64,000 nucleotides of DNA from Terriglobia bacterium (GCA_020073445.1 JAIQFE010000005.1:62001-126000); one strand, 5' to 3'; positions 1 to 8,893 are shown, numbered from the stretch's first letter. Made by a program: numbers and translations. Notes: generated by a model from the sequence alone, not told the origin.

Positions 1-1
1 C

Positions 2-742
2 CATCCGCAGCAGGTCGCCTGGTACGACGAGGCCGCGGGCGCAGCTGGCAAGAAACTGGATGTCCTTGTGGACCTAGATGTCGGCGATCATCGCACCGGG
101 GCTCGTTCTCCGGAGGACGCGGCAGAGATCGCCGAGGCCGTGGATATAGCGGCAAATTTGGAACTGCGGGGCCTCCAGGCGTACTCCGTCCTGGGATCGC
201 ACGCCGGTGGGCTGGAAGAACGCAAGCGCGTCTCAGCGGAATCCTTCCGAGTTGCTTCGCGCGCACTCGGCATTATGCTGCGTCGCGGCCTTTCGACCGA
301 GATCGTCACCGGTGGTAGCACCGGGACCTGGGATATCGATACGGCGGTGCCGGATCTCACCGAACTTCAGGCTGGATCGTACGTGCTCATGGACCTTGCC
401 TACCGCCGCGAAGGTCTGGACTTCGAGCCCGCGCTCACCGTCATGGCCACGGTCGTCAGCGCGAATCACGCTGGATTCGTCACCGTCGATGGCGGATACA
501 AGGCTTTCGCCACCGACCGAGGCTACGGTCCCGAGGCAGTGGATCTGCCCGGATCCAAATACCGCTGGGGGGGAGACGAATTCGGCTATGTGGATATGGC
601 GAACGATTTGCCCAAGCTCGGCAGCCGCCTCGAATTCATTCCCCCCCACTGCGACCCCACCACGAATCTGTACAACACACTCTATGCTTGCCGCGGAGAT
701 CAGGTGGAAGCTATCTGGCCGTTGAAGAGCGTTCGATCATGA
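2..742 (+). CDS. PLP-dependent D-threonine aldolase / D-serine dehydratase-like protein, C-terminal part
   Basis: The reading frame is open from base 2, so the gene begins upstream of the window; about 246 C-terminal residues are visible. Near the end is the motif PPHCDPT, matching the His-x-Cys-type metal site of the DSD1/D-threonine aldolase family (alanine-racemase-like fold III PLP enzymes with a C-terminal beta domain). Upstream stretches DLDVGDHRTG and TGGSTGTWD fit the barrel part, where such enzymes bind substrate and the PLP phosphate. Members cleave or dehydrate D-beta-hydroxy amino acids in the cytoplasm. The PLP lysine lies outside the window, so the exact activity cannot be assigned. 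Confidence 0.8.
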   Translation, partial: HPQQVAWYDEAAGAAGKKLDVLVDLDVGDHRTGARSPEDAAEIAEAVDIAANLELRGLQAYSVLGSHAGGLEERKRVSAESFRVASRALGIMLRRGLSTEIVTGGSTGTWDIDTAVPDLTELQAGSYVLMDLAYRREGLDFEPALTVMATVVSANHAGFVTVDGGYKAFATDRGYGPEAVDLPGSKYRWGGDEFGYVDMANDLPKLGSRLEFIPPHCDPTTNLYNTLYACRGDQVEAIWPLKSVRS

Positions 743-789
743 AGGGTGTTTCATGTTGGCACTCATCCCAATTAGAATTTGCCGCCAAT

Positions 790-962
790 TTGACTCTGTG
801 AACGACTCCGGTTATTGACCCCCTGGACCCATCACGTTAACATTCCACGTAGTGTGCATGCGCACACCTTTCGGGGTTTGTCCGCAAACCCAGGGGTTTT
901 CAAGGGGATTGTAGTCGTAGTCCTGGTTATTCACTGTAGTCAGGCTAAGGGGAAAACGAACC
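790..962 (+). promoter_or_regulatory. Leader of the first TonB-type receptor: weak promoter and two hairpins
   Basis: A TTGACT at 790-795 lies 17 bases before a poor -10-like TATTGA at 813-818. Downstream are two perfect stem-loops: GTGTGC/GCACAC with a 4-base loop (852-867) and GGGTTTG/CAAACCC with loop TCCG (874-891). AAGGGG just before the ATG at 963 is a plausible ribosome binding site. The hairpins are seen directly; a regulatory role is inference, and I recognise no riboswitch class. Confidence 0.3.
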
Positions 963-3900
963 ATGAAGTTTATTTCGCTCGTATTGTTAGTCATTCTATT
1001 TACTTGCCTCGCTTTCGGGCAGGGCGCTTTGGGTACTATTACCGGAACAGTAGCCGATCCTAGCGGCGCGGTAGTCGGCAATGCGTCGATCGAGATTAAG
1101 AACACGGCCACAGGGCAAGTCTCTAAAACCGTAACAACTGCCACGGGCAATTACACGGTTCCGCAGCTGCCAGTGGGTTCATACGACTTGACAGTCACAG
1201 TAACCGGCTTCAAAACCTATAAGCGCTCGGGGCTGGATCTGGCTGCGGCGCAGATCATGCGCATTGACATCCCGCTTGAGGTAGGCTCGCAGACGGAATC
1301 GGTTACGGTCACCGCCGAGGCATCGCTACTTAAGACCGAATCCGGCGATCTGACGCATAACGTCACCGCCACGCAACTGGCGGAACTGCCGATTCTCGCT
1401 ACGGGCGGCACCTTCAGCAACAACACTTCAGGTTTCCGCGATCCCTTGGCCCTGGCACGTCTGATGCCCGGCGTTCAGTATGGCGCCAACGGCGGATTTG
1501 TAGTGAACGGAATGCCGGACTCGGTTTTCGGCGCGATGAAATCGCTCCAAATTCGTGTCGAAGGCCAGACTTCCGGCGATCAAGGATTTCTGGCTGGGTA
1601 TACGTCCATTGGGCAGGCCAGCGTGGATGCCGTTCAGGAAGTGGCCGTTCAAACCAGCAACTACGCGGCGGAATACGGCGCCGCCGGCGCAGTGGTCAAT
1701 ATGACCATGAAGTCCGGCACCAATCAGCTCCACGGAACCGCCACGGACTTCGCGGCGAACGAAGTTCTCAATGCCTACCAGCCCTACACGGGACTGAGAT
1801 CCCCCACCAAACGGCACGACTATAGCGGCACCATCGGCGGTCCGCTGTGGATTCCGAAAGTTTACGACGGCAGAAACAAGACCTTCTTGTTCTTCAGTTT
1901 CGAAGAGTTCCGCGAGGACGTGATGGTGCAAACCATTCCTGCGGCTTCCGGTGGGACTCCCACAGTTCCTACCGATGCCTATCGCAACGGCAATTTTGCC
2001 CAAGTGATCACGGGTAACGGCCCTGGCGGCGGCCAATCGAATCCCTACCAGATCAACGGGAAGACCTACATCGATCCGCTGGGTCGAAGCTTGCCGTCCG
2101 GTACGATTTTCAATCCCACGGATGTCCAGTCCGTCACCTGCGCTCCCCTCCCTTCGGGAGTCCAACCGAACTGCAATATCGGTACCGTGTACCAGGTTCG
2201 CAATCCGTTTCCGAACAACCAAATCCCGGCTTCGATGTTCGACCCAGTCGCTTTGAGAATTCTAAACTTGGTTCCTAAACCGGTCGGCCCCAATTTCATC
2301 AGCGGCCAAGCCGGGCTGAACTACCAGAATCCGTTCCTCAGCCAGACGCGGTCCAAGATCCCGTCGGTGAAGGGAGATCAGTCCATCGGTTCCAAGCACC
2401 ACGTGTCGTTCTACGGTGGCGGCACTCTCATGGATGCGCCCTACACTGCGACCAACGGCAACGCGGAAGGTTTCCCTTCGCCGATCACCGGCGCACGCTC
2501 CAGCTTCATTTACACCAAAACCTATCGCCTGAATTGGGACTATACGCTGAGTCCCACGATTCTGCTGCATTTCGGCGCGGGCTGGTACCAGCAGGAGTTT
2601 AACGACACGGCCGCGGCTACGGTCAATTACAATGCTTCCGCGCCTCAGACCTGCACCAACACGCCGTCGTTCGGCGGTCTGCTGTCGCAGACCTGCACGG
2701 GCGGCCTCGGGCTGAACGGCGCCATCATCAACCGGCAGTTCCCGCGTTTTGTCGTGACGAATCAGGGATTCGGCGGCGCGGCAACCACGGGAACCGGTGG
2801 CATGAACAGCCTTGGGCCATTCGTTCAAGGTCCCTCCAAAGAGCGCCGGCCTTCCGGCGTGGCCAGTGCGACCTGGGTCCGCGGAAATCACACCTATAAG
2901 GCGGGCGGCGAGTGGCGCTTGGAACGCTATCCGGCTACGTCCTACACAGGCGCGACCGGCCAGTATACCTTTGACCCGAACTCCACCATGCAGACGGCAC
3001 TGGACGGCGTGGGAGGGTTTTCAACGGGCGTGTATGGTTTCGGTTTCGCATCCTTCCTGCGAGGCGACGCGACCAATTTCTTCATCGAGCAGCCCGGCAG
3101 CGTGAGCGGGACAAAAAAGCAGATGGGTCTGTTCCTCCAGGACACGTGGAAAGTTACGCGCAAACTCACCCTGGACTACGGTCTGCGCTGGGACTACGCG
3201 ACTTACGGACGTGAAGAGCACGGCCTCAACCCCAACTTCAGCGCGACGACCCCCAACCCGTCCGCCGACGGCCATCCAGGCGCGCAGATCTATGAAGCGA
3301 CCTGCAACTGCCACTTCGCCGAAAACTATCCTTACGCCATCGGTCCACGCATTGGAGTGGCCTACCAGATCAACTCCAAGACGGTAGTGCGCGGCGGCTT
3401 TGGTGTTGTTTACGCCGCCACGGTTTCCGTGGGTGGCACCGTCGCCGCCAACACCGATACGACCAGCACGCCCGGATATGGACAGTGGGTCGGCCAGTTA
3501 CAGGGCGGAATTCCTTCGACTCTGCATCCCATATTCCCGAACCTTACGCCCAACGCAGGCCAGGGCATCGGCGCCGTCGTCGGCGCACCGGCCTACCTGG
3601 ATCCGAACTCTGACCGTCCCGCGCGGCAGTATCAATACAGCATCAGCATCCAGCGGGAGCTCAACAGAAATCTGGTCCTGGAAGCCTCCTTTGTTGGGAA
3701 TCGCGGTGTGTGGTGGCCGGCTAGCGCCTTAACGGCCGCAAACGCCATCTCGGTTAGCACTCTGACCAAGTACGGGTTCACGGTCGGCAACCCGGCGGAT
3801 GCCGCACTGCTCACTCCACAGATCGGAAGCCTCACCCCGGCGCAGCGTTCGACGCTGGCGGCGCGTGGCGTCAACCTGCCCTATAGCAACTTCCCCGGAA

Positions 3901-4871
3901 ACCAGACCGTTCTGCAGTCGCTCTATCCGTTTCCTCAATACCTTGCACCAGGGTTCTTTGGTCCACCCTCTTCCGGACCGAATCTCAGCCCCACGAACGC
4001 TCCTCTGGGGAAGACCTGGTACGACAGTCTGCAGCTCAATCTGACGAAGCGCTTCTCGCATGGACTCACGTTCAATGCCAACTACACTTACTCCAAGAAC
4101 CTGGATCTGATGAGTTCCCCGGACATCTTCAACCGGGGCTTAGGCAAGAACCTCTCCGCCAACGACCTGCCGCATCAACTTCGGGCGTCCGTTGAATACC
4201 ATACTCCCCGCGTCAAGGGCGGCAACGCGGTCTTGTCCAATAAGATCGTTTCCAACGTCCTGAGCGACTGGACTCTCGGTACCTATCTTCAGTATCAGAG
4301 CGCCCCGATTCTGGCCCGGCCGAATTCCTCCGGTCAGATTCCGATCAACCAGTATTTGGGCCGCGGGCCCGGACCGGCTCAGTTGAAGATAGACGCGGAC
4401 GGCAAACCGATGAATCCGTGGTCGGTCGACTGGACCGACTACAGCGGCACCCATCATACGGATCCCATCGACATCAACTGCCATTGCTTTGACCCGACCA
4501 AAACTCAGGTGTTAAACCCGAATGCCTGGACGAACGTGCCCGACGGGCAATGGGCCAACGATTTCAGCAGTCTCCGCTACTTCCGGGGCTTCCGCTATCC
4601 CACCGAGAACCTCAACTTCGGGCGTACCTTCCGGATCAAAGAGCGCGTGACGCTGAACGTGCGAGTGGAATTCGCGAACGCGTTCAATCGCACCCAGTTG
4701 CCTCAGCCGAACAGCGGGAGCGGACCATTTCAAAGCTTTGGGTCCCTCATTACGAAGCAAGTCGGCGGACCTTACAACGGGCTCATCAACGGCGGCTTCG
4801 GCTCAGTGGTTCCCATCAGCGGCACGGCGAATTCCCGCACGGGTCTATTCGTCGGACGCCTGCAGTTCTAG
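963..4871 (+). CDS. TonB-dependent receptor, carboxypeptidase-regulatory (Oar-like) type
   Basis: This 1302-residue outer-membrane protein has a signal peptide (about residues 1-19, ending FGQ). A carboxypeptidase regulatory-like beta-sandwich follows at about 21-105 (GTITGTVADPSGAVV start, GSYDLTVTVTGFK end), then a plug-like region with the conserved AEYGAAGAVVNMTMKSGTNQ stretch and a long beta-barrel. It ends with GRLQF; a terminal aromatic residue is usual for BAM-inserted barrels. Such proteins are expanded in Acidobacteriota and are thought to take up or bind large carbohydrates or peptides. There is no neighbouring SusD-like partner. A terminator follows immediately. Substrate unknown. 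Confidence 0.9.
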   Translation: MKFISLVLLVILFTCLAFGQGALGTITGTVADPSGAVVGNASIEIKNTATGQVSKTVTTATGNYTVPQLPVGSYDLTVTVTGFKTYKRSGLDLAAAQIMRIDIPLEVGSQTESVTVTAEASLLKTESGDLTHNVTATQLAELPILATGGTFSNNTSGFRDPLALARLMPGVQYGANGGFVVNGMPDSVFGAMKSLQIRVEGQTSGDQGFLAGYTSIGQASVDAVQEVAVQTSNYAAEYGAAGAVVNMTMKSGTNQLHGTATDFAANEVLNAYQPYTGLRSPTKRHDYSGTIGGPLWIPKVYDGRNKTFLFFSFEEFREDVMVQTIPAASGGTPTVPTDAYRNGNFAQVITGNGPGGGQSNPYQINGKTYIDPLGRSLPSGTIFNPTDVQSVTCAPLPSGVQPNCNIGTVYQVRNPFPNNQIPASMFDPVALRILNLVPKPVGPNFISGQAGLNYQNPFLSQTRSKIPSVKGDQSIGSKHHVSFYGGGTLMDAPYTATNGNAEGFPSPITGARSSFIYTKTYRLNWDYTLSPTILLHFGAGWYQQEFNDTAAATVNYNASAPQTCTNTPSFGGLLSQTCTGGLGLNGAIINRQFPRFVVTNQGFGGAATTGTGGMNSLGPFVQGPSKERRPSGVASATWVRGNHTYKAGGEWRLERYPATSYTGATGQYTFDPNSTMQTALDGVGGFSTGVYGFGFASFLRGDATNFFIEQPGSVSGTKKQMGLFLQDTWKVTRKLTLDYGLRWDYATYGREEHGLNPNFSATTPNPSADGHPGAQIYEATCNCHFAENYPYAIGPRIGVAYQINSKTVVRGGFGVVYAATVSVGGTVAANTDTTSTPGYGQWVGQLQGGIPSTLHPIFPNLTPNAGQGIGAVVGAPAYLDPNSDRPARQYQYSISIQRELNRNLVLEASFVGNRGVWWPASALTAANAISVSTLTKYGFTVGNPADAALLTPQIGSLTPAQRSTLAARGVNLPYSNFPGNQTVLQSLYPFPQYLAPGFFGPPSSGPNLSPTNAPLGKTWYDSLQLNLTKRFSHGLTFNANYTYSKNLDLMSSPDIFNRGLGKNLSANDLPHQLRASVEYHTPRVKGGNAVLSNKIVSNVLSDWTLGTYLQYQSAPILARPNSSGQIPINQYLGRGPGPAQLKIDADGKPMNPWSVDWTDYSGTHHTDPIDINCHCFDPTKTQVLNPNAWTNVPDGQWANDFSSLRYFRGFRYPTENLNFGRTFRIKERVTLNVRVEFANAFNRTQLPQPNSGSGPFQSFGSLITKQVGGPYNGLINGGFGSVVPISGTANSRTGLFVGRLQF

Positions 4872-4891
4872 AAACAGGCACACACATCCAG

Positions 4892-4926
4892 GCCCCGCCG
4901 TCTCGTGAAGAGCGGCGGGGCTTTTT
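4892..4926 (+). terminator. Rho-independent terminator after the first TonB-type receptor
   Basis: A GC-rich stem (GCCCCGCCG paired with CGGCGGGGC) with a short loop that can pair partly is followed by CTTTTT. It sits 20 bases after the receptor stop codon. Confidence 0.85.
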
Positions 4927-4951
4927 ACTTTCAATCCGGACCGGATATACT
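4924..4951 (+). promoter_or_regulatory. Probable promoter of the SGNH esterase gene
   Basis: TTTACT (4924-4929) and TATACT (4946-4951), spaced 16 bases, lie between the terminator T-run and the ATG at 4972. The -35 overlaps the T-run. GGAGG at 4964-4968 is the ribosome binding site, unusually close to the start. Confidence 0.35.
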
Positions 4952-4971
4952 TCAAAATTGACTGGAGGGTT

Positions 4972-6267
4972 ATGAAGACACGGATTCTGCGGATTGGGAC
5001 GGCCGCTGCGGCACTGCTTGCCGCCAGCGTTGCTTTCGCCCAAAACGGAAATGAGCAGCACTGGGTCGCCACGTGGGCGGCTTCTCCCATCGCCACCAAC
5101 ATCCCGGCCGCTCCGGCCAAGCCTGTGGCCGCACCGGTCGCAGGGGGAGCTCCGGCTGCCGCGCCCGCGAAACCCGGGCCAGCGCCGCTCCGAAGCTTCA
5201 ACAATCAGACCATCCGGATGGTGGTGAACACCAGCATCGGCGGACGCAGCGTCCGCGTGGAACTGGCCAACACATTCGGAACTGCTCCGCTGAAGATCGG
5301 TTCGGCTCACCTCGCCCTGCGGGATCACGATTCCGCGATCATCCCCGCCTCGGATCGCAAGCTGACGTTTAGCGGCCTCGCCTCGGCGGCGATTCCGCCC
5401 GGCGCTTCCATGATCAGCGATGCCGTGGACTTGGCCGTGCCGGCCGTCGGCGACCTGGTGGTCAGCGTCTATATTCCTGGCGACTCCGGTCCTCCTACCC
5501 AGCATGCCACCGGATTGCACACGACCTATATCTCGTCCGAAGGCGATTTCACCGGCGCCGCCGATTTTACGGCCGCCCGCACCGCTAACTCCTGGTACTT
5601 CCTCTCCGGCGTCCAGGTGCTGGCGCCTGCGGATACGGGGCTCATCGTAGCTTTCGGAGACTCCATTACCGACGGGGCCACATCCACCAACGACGCCAAC
5701 GCCTCGTGGCCTAGCGCCCTCGCCAGAAGGCTACAGGATGCCGGAGTCACGAATCTGGCCGTGGTTAACGAAGGGATCTCCGGCAACCGCGTCCTGGGCG
5801 ATGGTGCTGGCGTCAGCGTGCTGGCTCGCTTCGAGCGGGACGTGCTCGCACAACCCGGAATCAGGTATTTGGTCTTCATGGAAGCCATCAACGATATCGG
5901 AGGAGCTTCGCGCGCCGGCGCGACGCCCGTCACAGCCGAAGAAATCATCGCCATCTACAAGCAGATGATTGCGCGGGCCCATATGCGCGGCATCAAAGTC
6001 ATCGGCGCCACTCTCACGCCGTATGAGGGCGCAGCATATTACAGCGAGCCCGGAGAAGCGATCCGCACAGCGGTGAATCAGTGGATCCGCACGACTGGCA
6101 TGCTCGACGGGATGATCGATTTCGATCTGGCCACGCGGGATCCGGAGCATCATGGCAAGTTTCGTCCCGGGTTCAACATCCGCGACAATCTGCATCCCAA
6201 CGATGCCGGTTACAAGGCTATGGCGGATTCGATCGACTTATCGTTGTTCGGAGTAAAAGGGCGCTAG
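4972..6267 (+). CDS. Secreted SGNH/GDSL-family esterase
   Basis: The 431-residue protein starts with a signal peptide (about 1-23, VAFA) and an Ala/Pro-rich stretch (about 43-70). A beta-sandwich-like N-terminal part is followed by an SGNH hydrolase domain. The nucleophile block AFGDSITDG lies near residue 228, and block V DNLHPNDAGY near residue 407 carries the catalytic Asp and His. The ISGNR and EAINDI stretches match the Gly and Asn oxyanion blocks. These enzymes deacetylate carbohydrates or cleave short esters; periplasmic location is inferred from the leader. The stop codon shares CTAG with the convergent gene downstream. Confidence 0.88.
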   Translation: MKTRILRIGTAAAALLAASVAFAQNGNEQHWVATWAASPIATNIPAAPAKPVAAPVAGGAPAAAPAKPGPAPLRSFNNQTIRMVVNTSIGGRSVRVELANTFGTAPLKIGSAHLALRDHDSAIIPASDRKLTFSGLASAAIPPGASMISDAVDLAVPAVGDLVVSVYIPGDSGPPTQHATGLHTTYISSEGDFTGAADFTAARTANSWYFLSGVQVLAPADTGLIVAFGDSITDGATSTNDANASWPSALARRLQDAGVTNLAVVNEGISGNRVLGDGAGVSVLARFERDVLAQPGIRYLVFMEAINDIGGASRAGATPVTAEEIIAIYKQMIARAHMRGIKVIGATLTPYEGAAYYSEPGEAIRTAVNQWIRTTGMLDGMIDFDLATRDPEHHGKFRPGFNIRDNLHPNDAGYKAMADSIDLSLFGVKGR

Positions 6268-6521
6268 GAAGAGGCGGTCCAGCCGAGGGTGGTCAGTTCG
6301 GATTCCAGAAACGCGAGGCCGTCCGCCAGCGTCTTACGGTAGCGCTCGTCGCGACAGTTTTCAAGATCGCGCAGGACGCGGGTGCGGTGGAGCAAAAGAG
6401 AGTCGCACTTTTTCGCGACAGCTAGCTGTTCTGGGGTCATTCGGGGGTTGGCATCGCCTTCGCGTTCCCTAGCAGCTGCAATCTGCTCCTGGACCGACTT
6501 ACTTTCCCAACCGCGAGCCAC
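6264..6521 (-). CDS. Small uncharacterised cytoplasmic protein
   Basis: 85 residues from a GTG start preceded by a purine-rich GAGG. The protein is mostly helical by composition and highly charged (many Arg, Glu and Lys), with two cysteines and no signal peptide or membrane segment. I recognise no family. Its stop codon overlaps that of the esterase gene tail to tail (CTAG), so no terminator can separate the two genes. Frame length and ribosome binding site support it as real, but function is unknown. Confidence 0.55.
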   Translation of the reverse strand: MARGWESKSVQEQIAAAREREGDANPRMTPEQLAVAKKCDSLLLHRTRVLRDLENCRDERYRKTLADGLAFLESELTTLGWTASS

Positions 6522-6555
6522 GCCTCTATTCTAGCGTATCGGCCCGATTTCTGCC

Positions 6556-6607
6556 CGCTCCCAGCCCTGGCTGAAGCAGGCTGCGGCGGCTTTAGCCGGT
6601 TTGCGGC
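6556..6607. repeat. Degenerate REP-like two-hairpin sequence
   Basis: CAGCC/GGCTG (6562-6566 and 6578-6582) and CGGCT-TT-AGCCG form two short adjacent stems between two same-strand genes. The words GCTGAAGCAGGCTG and GGCTTTAGCC resemble the better-preserved element at 14552-14601. Relationship inferred by eye. Confidence 0.35.
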
Positions 6608-6612
6608 CCGCG

Positions 6613-7500
6613 TTACTGTTTCCCCTTGGCCTTCGATTCGAGCTCCGCGGCTTTCTTCATGTGGGTAGGATCGGGATTGTTCTCGATGCACTCGTACTCT
6701 TCGACGTGCACGCCGATGGGAGCCCGCAGCACACCGCCGGTGACATACGGCGCGGCGAGCGCACCCGGATCTTCTACTTTCGCGTCCCAGCTCATGCTGC
6801 CGTCATCGTTGAGGGTGTAACGCTCCACCACATGCATCTGCTCGGTGTGGGTGCTTCCGGTGCCGGAAATCCAGGTCTTATCGTTGAAGCCGATGGTGTC
6901 CACCACCAGCGTGTCGCCGTCCCATTTGGCCACCGAATCGCCCATCCAGGTAGGCGTAATGTCGGGTTCATGCTTGAGGTCGTTACCGATGGGAATCCGG
7001 CGCCAGGCGCGGAAGGATTCGTACAGAATCGCGAGAACCTTGGGTGTCTGGATGAACTCCATCGGCATGGGCATGCCAACAATGCGGGGGATGCCCGGCA
7101 GAAGGCAGTACAGCGTCGGATCGTCGAGAGTGGTGAAGTTTTTAGCCTTGCGGGCTGCGTCGAACTCCGGTTTGTAGACCAGCGGCTGCCGGTTCACCGG
7201 ATGGTTGTCGATAGGGGGGAGAGGATTCAGCGGTGGAGCGCCGACTTCACCATTGATACTTACGCCCCCGCCCTGCCAGGTGCCGCTCAAGTCCGGTTTA
7301 CCGTCGGCCGTACGCGGAAAGGGCCTATGCGTCACGGGGCCCGTCGGGCCCTTGGGAGCGCCGCCCTTACCTTTGCCTTGTCCAGGGGCTTGCCCGGGCG
7401 CTTGGCCACGAGATGGGACCGAAATCAGCAGACCAGCGGCCAGAACCGCCGCGATCATGCTGAGAGAACCGGTGAGCGAACTAACGAACCGTTTTGTCAT
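6613..7500 (-). CDS. Conserved secreted protein of unknown function, DUF6152 neighbour
   Basis: 295 residues. A signal peptide covers about 1-33, followed by a low-complexity Gly/Pro/Lys linker (PGQAPGQGKGKGGAPKGP) and a globular region with RTADGKPDLSGTW, GDSVAKWDGDTLVVDT and a Trp-rich beta-strand pattern. I know this layout from uncharacterised exported proteins of Acidobacteriota and Proteobacteria that are often encoded next to DUF6152 genes, as here (25 bases downstream of one, same strand). It lacks recognisable catalytic motifs. Probably co-transcribed with the DUF6152 gene; function unknown. Confidence 0.75.
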   Translation of the reverse strand: MTKRFVSSLTGSLSMIAAVLAAGLLISVPSRGQAPGQAPGQGKGKGGAPKGPTGPVTHRPFPRTADGKPDLSGTWQGGGVSINGEVGAPPLNPLPPIDNHPVNRQPLVYKPEFDAARKAKNFTTLDDPTLYCLLPGIPRIVGMPMPMEFIQTPKVLAILYESFRAWRRIPIGNDLKHEPDITPTWMGDSVAKWDGDTLVVDTIGFNDKTWISGTGSTHTEQMHVVERYTLNDDGSMSWDAKVEDPGALAAPYVTGGVLRAPIGVHVEEYECIENNPDPTHMKKAAELESKAKGKQ

Positions 7501-7525
7501 GGGGTTGCCTCGCCTGCGAGCAGAG

Positions 7526-7924
7526 TTAGTTTCCGAGCGGCCCGGCGAACTTCTTAGAGCCGTCCGGGAACGTCACTTCGCGCCCGGCGCCGGTATTGGT
7601 GGCATCTTTTGCCTTATAAGCGGTAATCGTGATGGTGTCGCCTTCCTTCAACAAATTTCGGGCGAACCCCGTTCGCTTGAGCGTATTTGGCGGATAGCCT
7701 TCGAGCGACCAGGAAGTGGTTTTGCCATCCTCCACAACATCGATATGGATGTAAATGTGGGGGTTGGTCCAGTCGACCTTGGTGATTTTGCCCGTCAGCT
7801 TGATCTCATGGCTCGAATCGTACTCGGCCGCGAATGAATGGTGAGCCCGAATGGGCGTCGCGACAAAAAGCCCGCCGGCGCATGCTAGCGCGATACCCAG
7901 AAATCCTTTTCTCATGAAACGCAC
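7526..7924 (-). CDS. DUF6152 family periplasmic protein
   Basis: 132 residues. The signal peptide ends RA just before HHSFAAEYDS, the family signature; the remainder (LTGKITKVDWTNPHIYIHIDV and a Gly-Asp turn before VTITAYK) looks like a small OB-type beta-barrel. A second paralogue sits at 50735. If the leader is cleaved at the predicted A|H bond, the mature protein begins His-His, which could bind a metal; that is inference. It leads a two-gene operon with the following secreted protein. Confidence 0.85.
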   Translation of the reverse strand: MRFMRKGFLGIALACAGGLFVATPIRAHHSFAAEYDSSHEIKLTGKITKVDWTNPHIYIHIDVVEDGKTTSWSLEGYPPNTLKRTGFARNLLKEGDTITITAYKAKDATNTGAGREVTFPDGSKKFAGPLGN

Positions 7925-7998
7925 GTCCCCCTTATAAGAATTGCATCGCCGGTATCGTACCGCGCTCGAACAGCGAAGTCAAATGTGCAAGGATCGCT

Positions 7999-8004
7999 TA
8001 CAAT
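7999..8004 (+). promoter_or_regulatory. Possible -10 box of the ABC ATPase gene
   Basis: TACAAT with a poor -35 (AAGTCA at 7976-7981, 17-base spacer). A transcript from here would begin near 8011, which favours ATG 8037 over ATG 8007 as the start of the gene. Confidence 0.25.
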
Positions 8005-8036
8005 GAATGCTTGGAAAGGCCGTATTTTACCGGCTG

Positions 8037-8804
8037 ATGGCGACTCCAGCACCCGTTTTAGACTTCCAAAACGTATCCAAGTTCTTCTATCGGCACGGCG
8101 GACGGATGCTTCTCCGCGACCGGTTGACGCACATGCTTAGCCCACAGTCGCGGGAACGCTTCTACGCGCTCACTGACGTATCGTTCCGCCTCGATCACGG
8201 GGAAAGTATGGCCGTGGTCGGCTCGAACGGCGCGGGCAAGAGCACTCTGCTCAACATCGCCACCAGTTTGTGCGAACCGAGCGACGGCCGCGTGTTCATC
8301 GGGGGCCGTGTGGAAGCCCTGCTCGAGCTGGGTTCAGGGTTCCATCCCGATCTCACCGGAGCCGAAAATCTTCGCATTAAGGCCAGCCTGCTGGGGTTGA
8401 CCCGCCGCCAGGTGCGCGAGCGATTCGACCGGATCGTGGAGTTCTCCGAGCTGGCCGCTTTTATCAATGAGCCGCTGCGAACCTACTCTTCCGGCATGTG
8501 GGTGCGACTGGCTTTCTCGGTCGCGATTAACGTGGATCCGGACCTGTTGATTATCGACGAAGTGCTGGGGGTCGGAGACCAGAATTTCTTCAACAAGTGT
8601 GTCGAGAAGGTTATGGAATTCAGGCACGCGGGTAAATCCATCCTGTGTGTGTCGCATGCGCTCGACACCCTGGAACGCATGTGCGACCGGGGCCTGTGGC
8701 TGGACCACGGCAAGGTGGTGAAGCAGGGCAGCGTCGGCGAAGTGCTCAAGGCCTACCGCGATTCCGCGTCGGGTTCCGCTGGGCTTTCGGCGCACACCGG
8801 CTGA
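8037..8804 (+). CDS. ABC transporter ATP-binding protein, polysaccharide-export (Wzt/TagH) type
   Basis: About 255 residues from ATG 8037 (in-frame alternative ATG 8007). All ATPase motifs are intact: Walker A GSNGAGKST (about 63-70), signature YSSGM (about 150), Walker B DLLIIDEV (about 169-176) and the H-loop in CVSHAL. The phrases ELGSGFHPDLTGAENL and DEVLGVGDQNFFNKC are typical of ATPases that pair with O-antigen or teichoic-acid exporters. It lacks the C-terminal sugar-recognition domain of Wzt. No permease or glycosyltransferase gene lies nearby, so it is an orphan here. Cytoplasmic face of the inner membrane. Confidence 0.88.
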   Translation: MATPAPVLDFQNVSKFFYRHGGRMLLRDRLTHMLSPQSRERFYALTDVSFRLDHGESMAVVGSNGAGKSTLLNIATSLCEPSDGRVFIGGRVEALLELGSGFHPDLTGAENLRIKASLLGLTRRQVRERFDRIVEFSELAAFINEPLRTYSSGMWVRLAFSVAINVDPDLLIIDEVLGVGDQNFFNKCVEKVMEFRHAGKSILCVSHALDTLERMCDRGLWLDHGKVVKQGSVGEVLKAYRDSASGSAGLSAHTG

Positions 8805-8813
8805 TGGGACTGA

Positions 8814-8892
8814 GGGGACAGGCTACTCTGTCCCTTCCCGTAAACTTGCGATTCCGCCCACGAGACTGGGAGTGGACAGAGCTGCCTGTCCC
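8814..8892. repeat. 79-bp two-hairpin intergenic repeat, copy 1
   Basis: The left hairpin is GGGACAG-(6)-CTGTCCC and the right hairpin GGACAG-(6)-CTGTCC; the outer ends are also complementary (GGGACAGGC and GCCTGTCCC). Copies 2 and 3 are at 25994-26072 and 57200-57280. This copy fills the gap between two convergent genes and may serve as a bidirectional terminator or mRNA stabiliser. Confidence 0.85.
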
Positions 8893-8893
8893 T

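Noticed and set aside
852-891. Riboswitch before the first receptor
   Set aside because: Only two simple stem-loops; no conserved aptamer core of a known class could be recognised.
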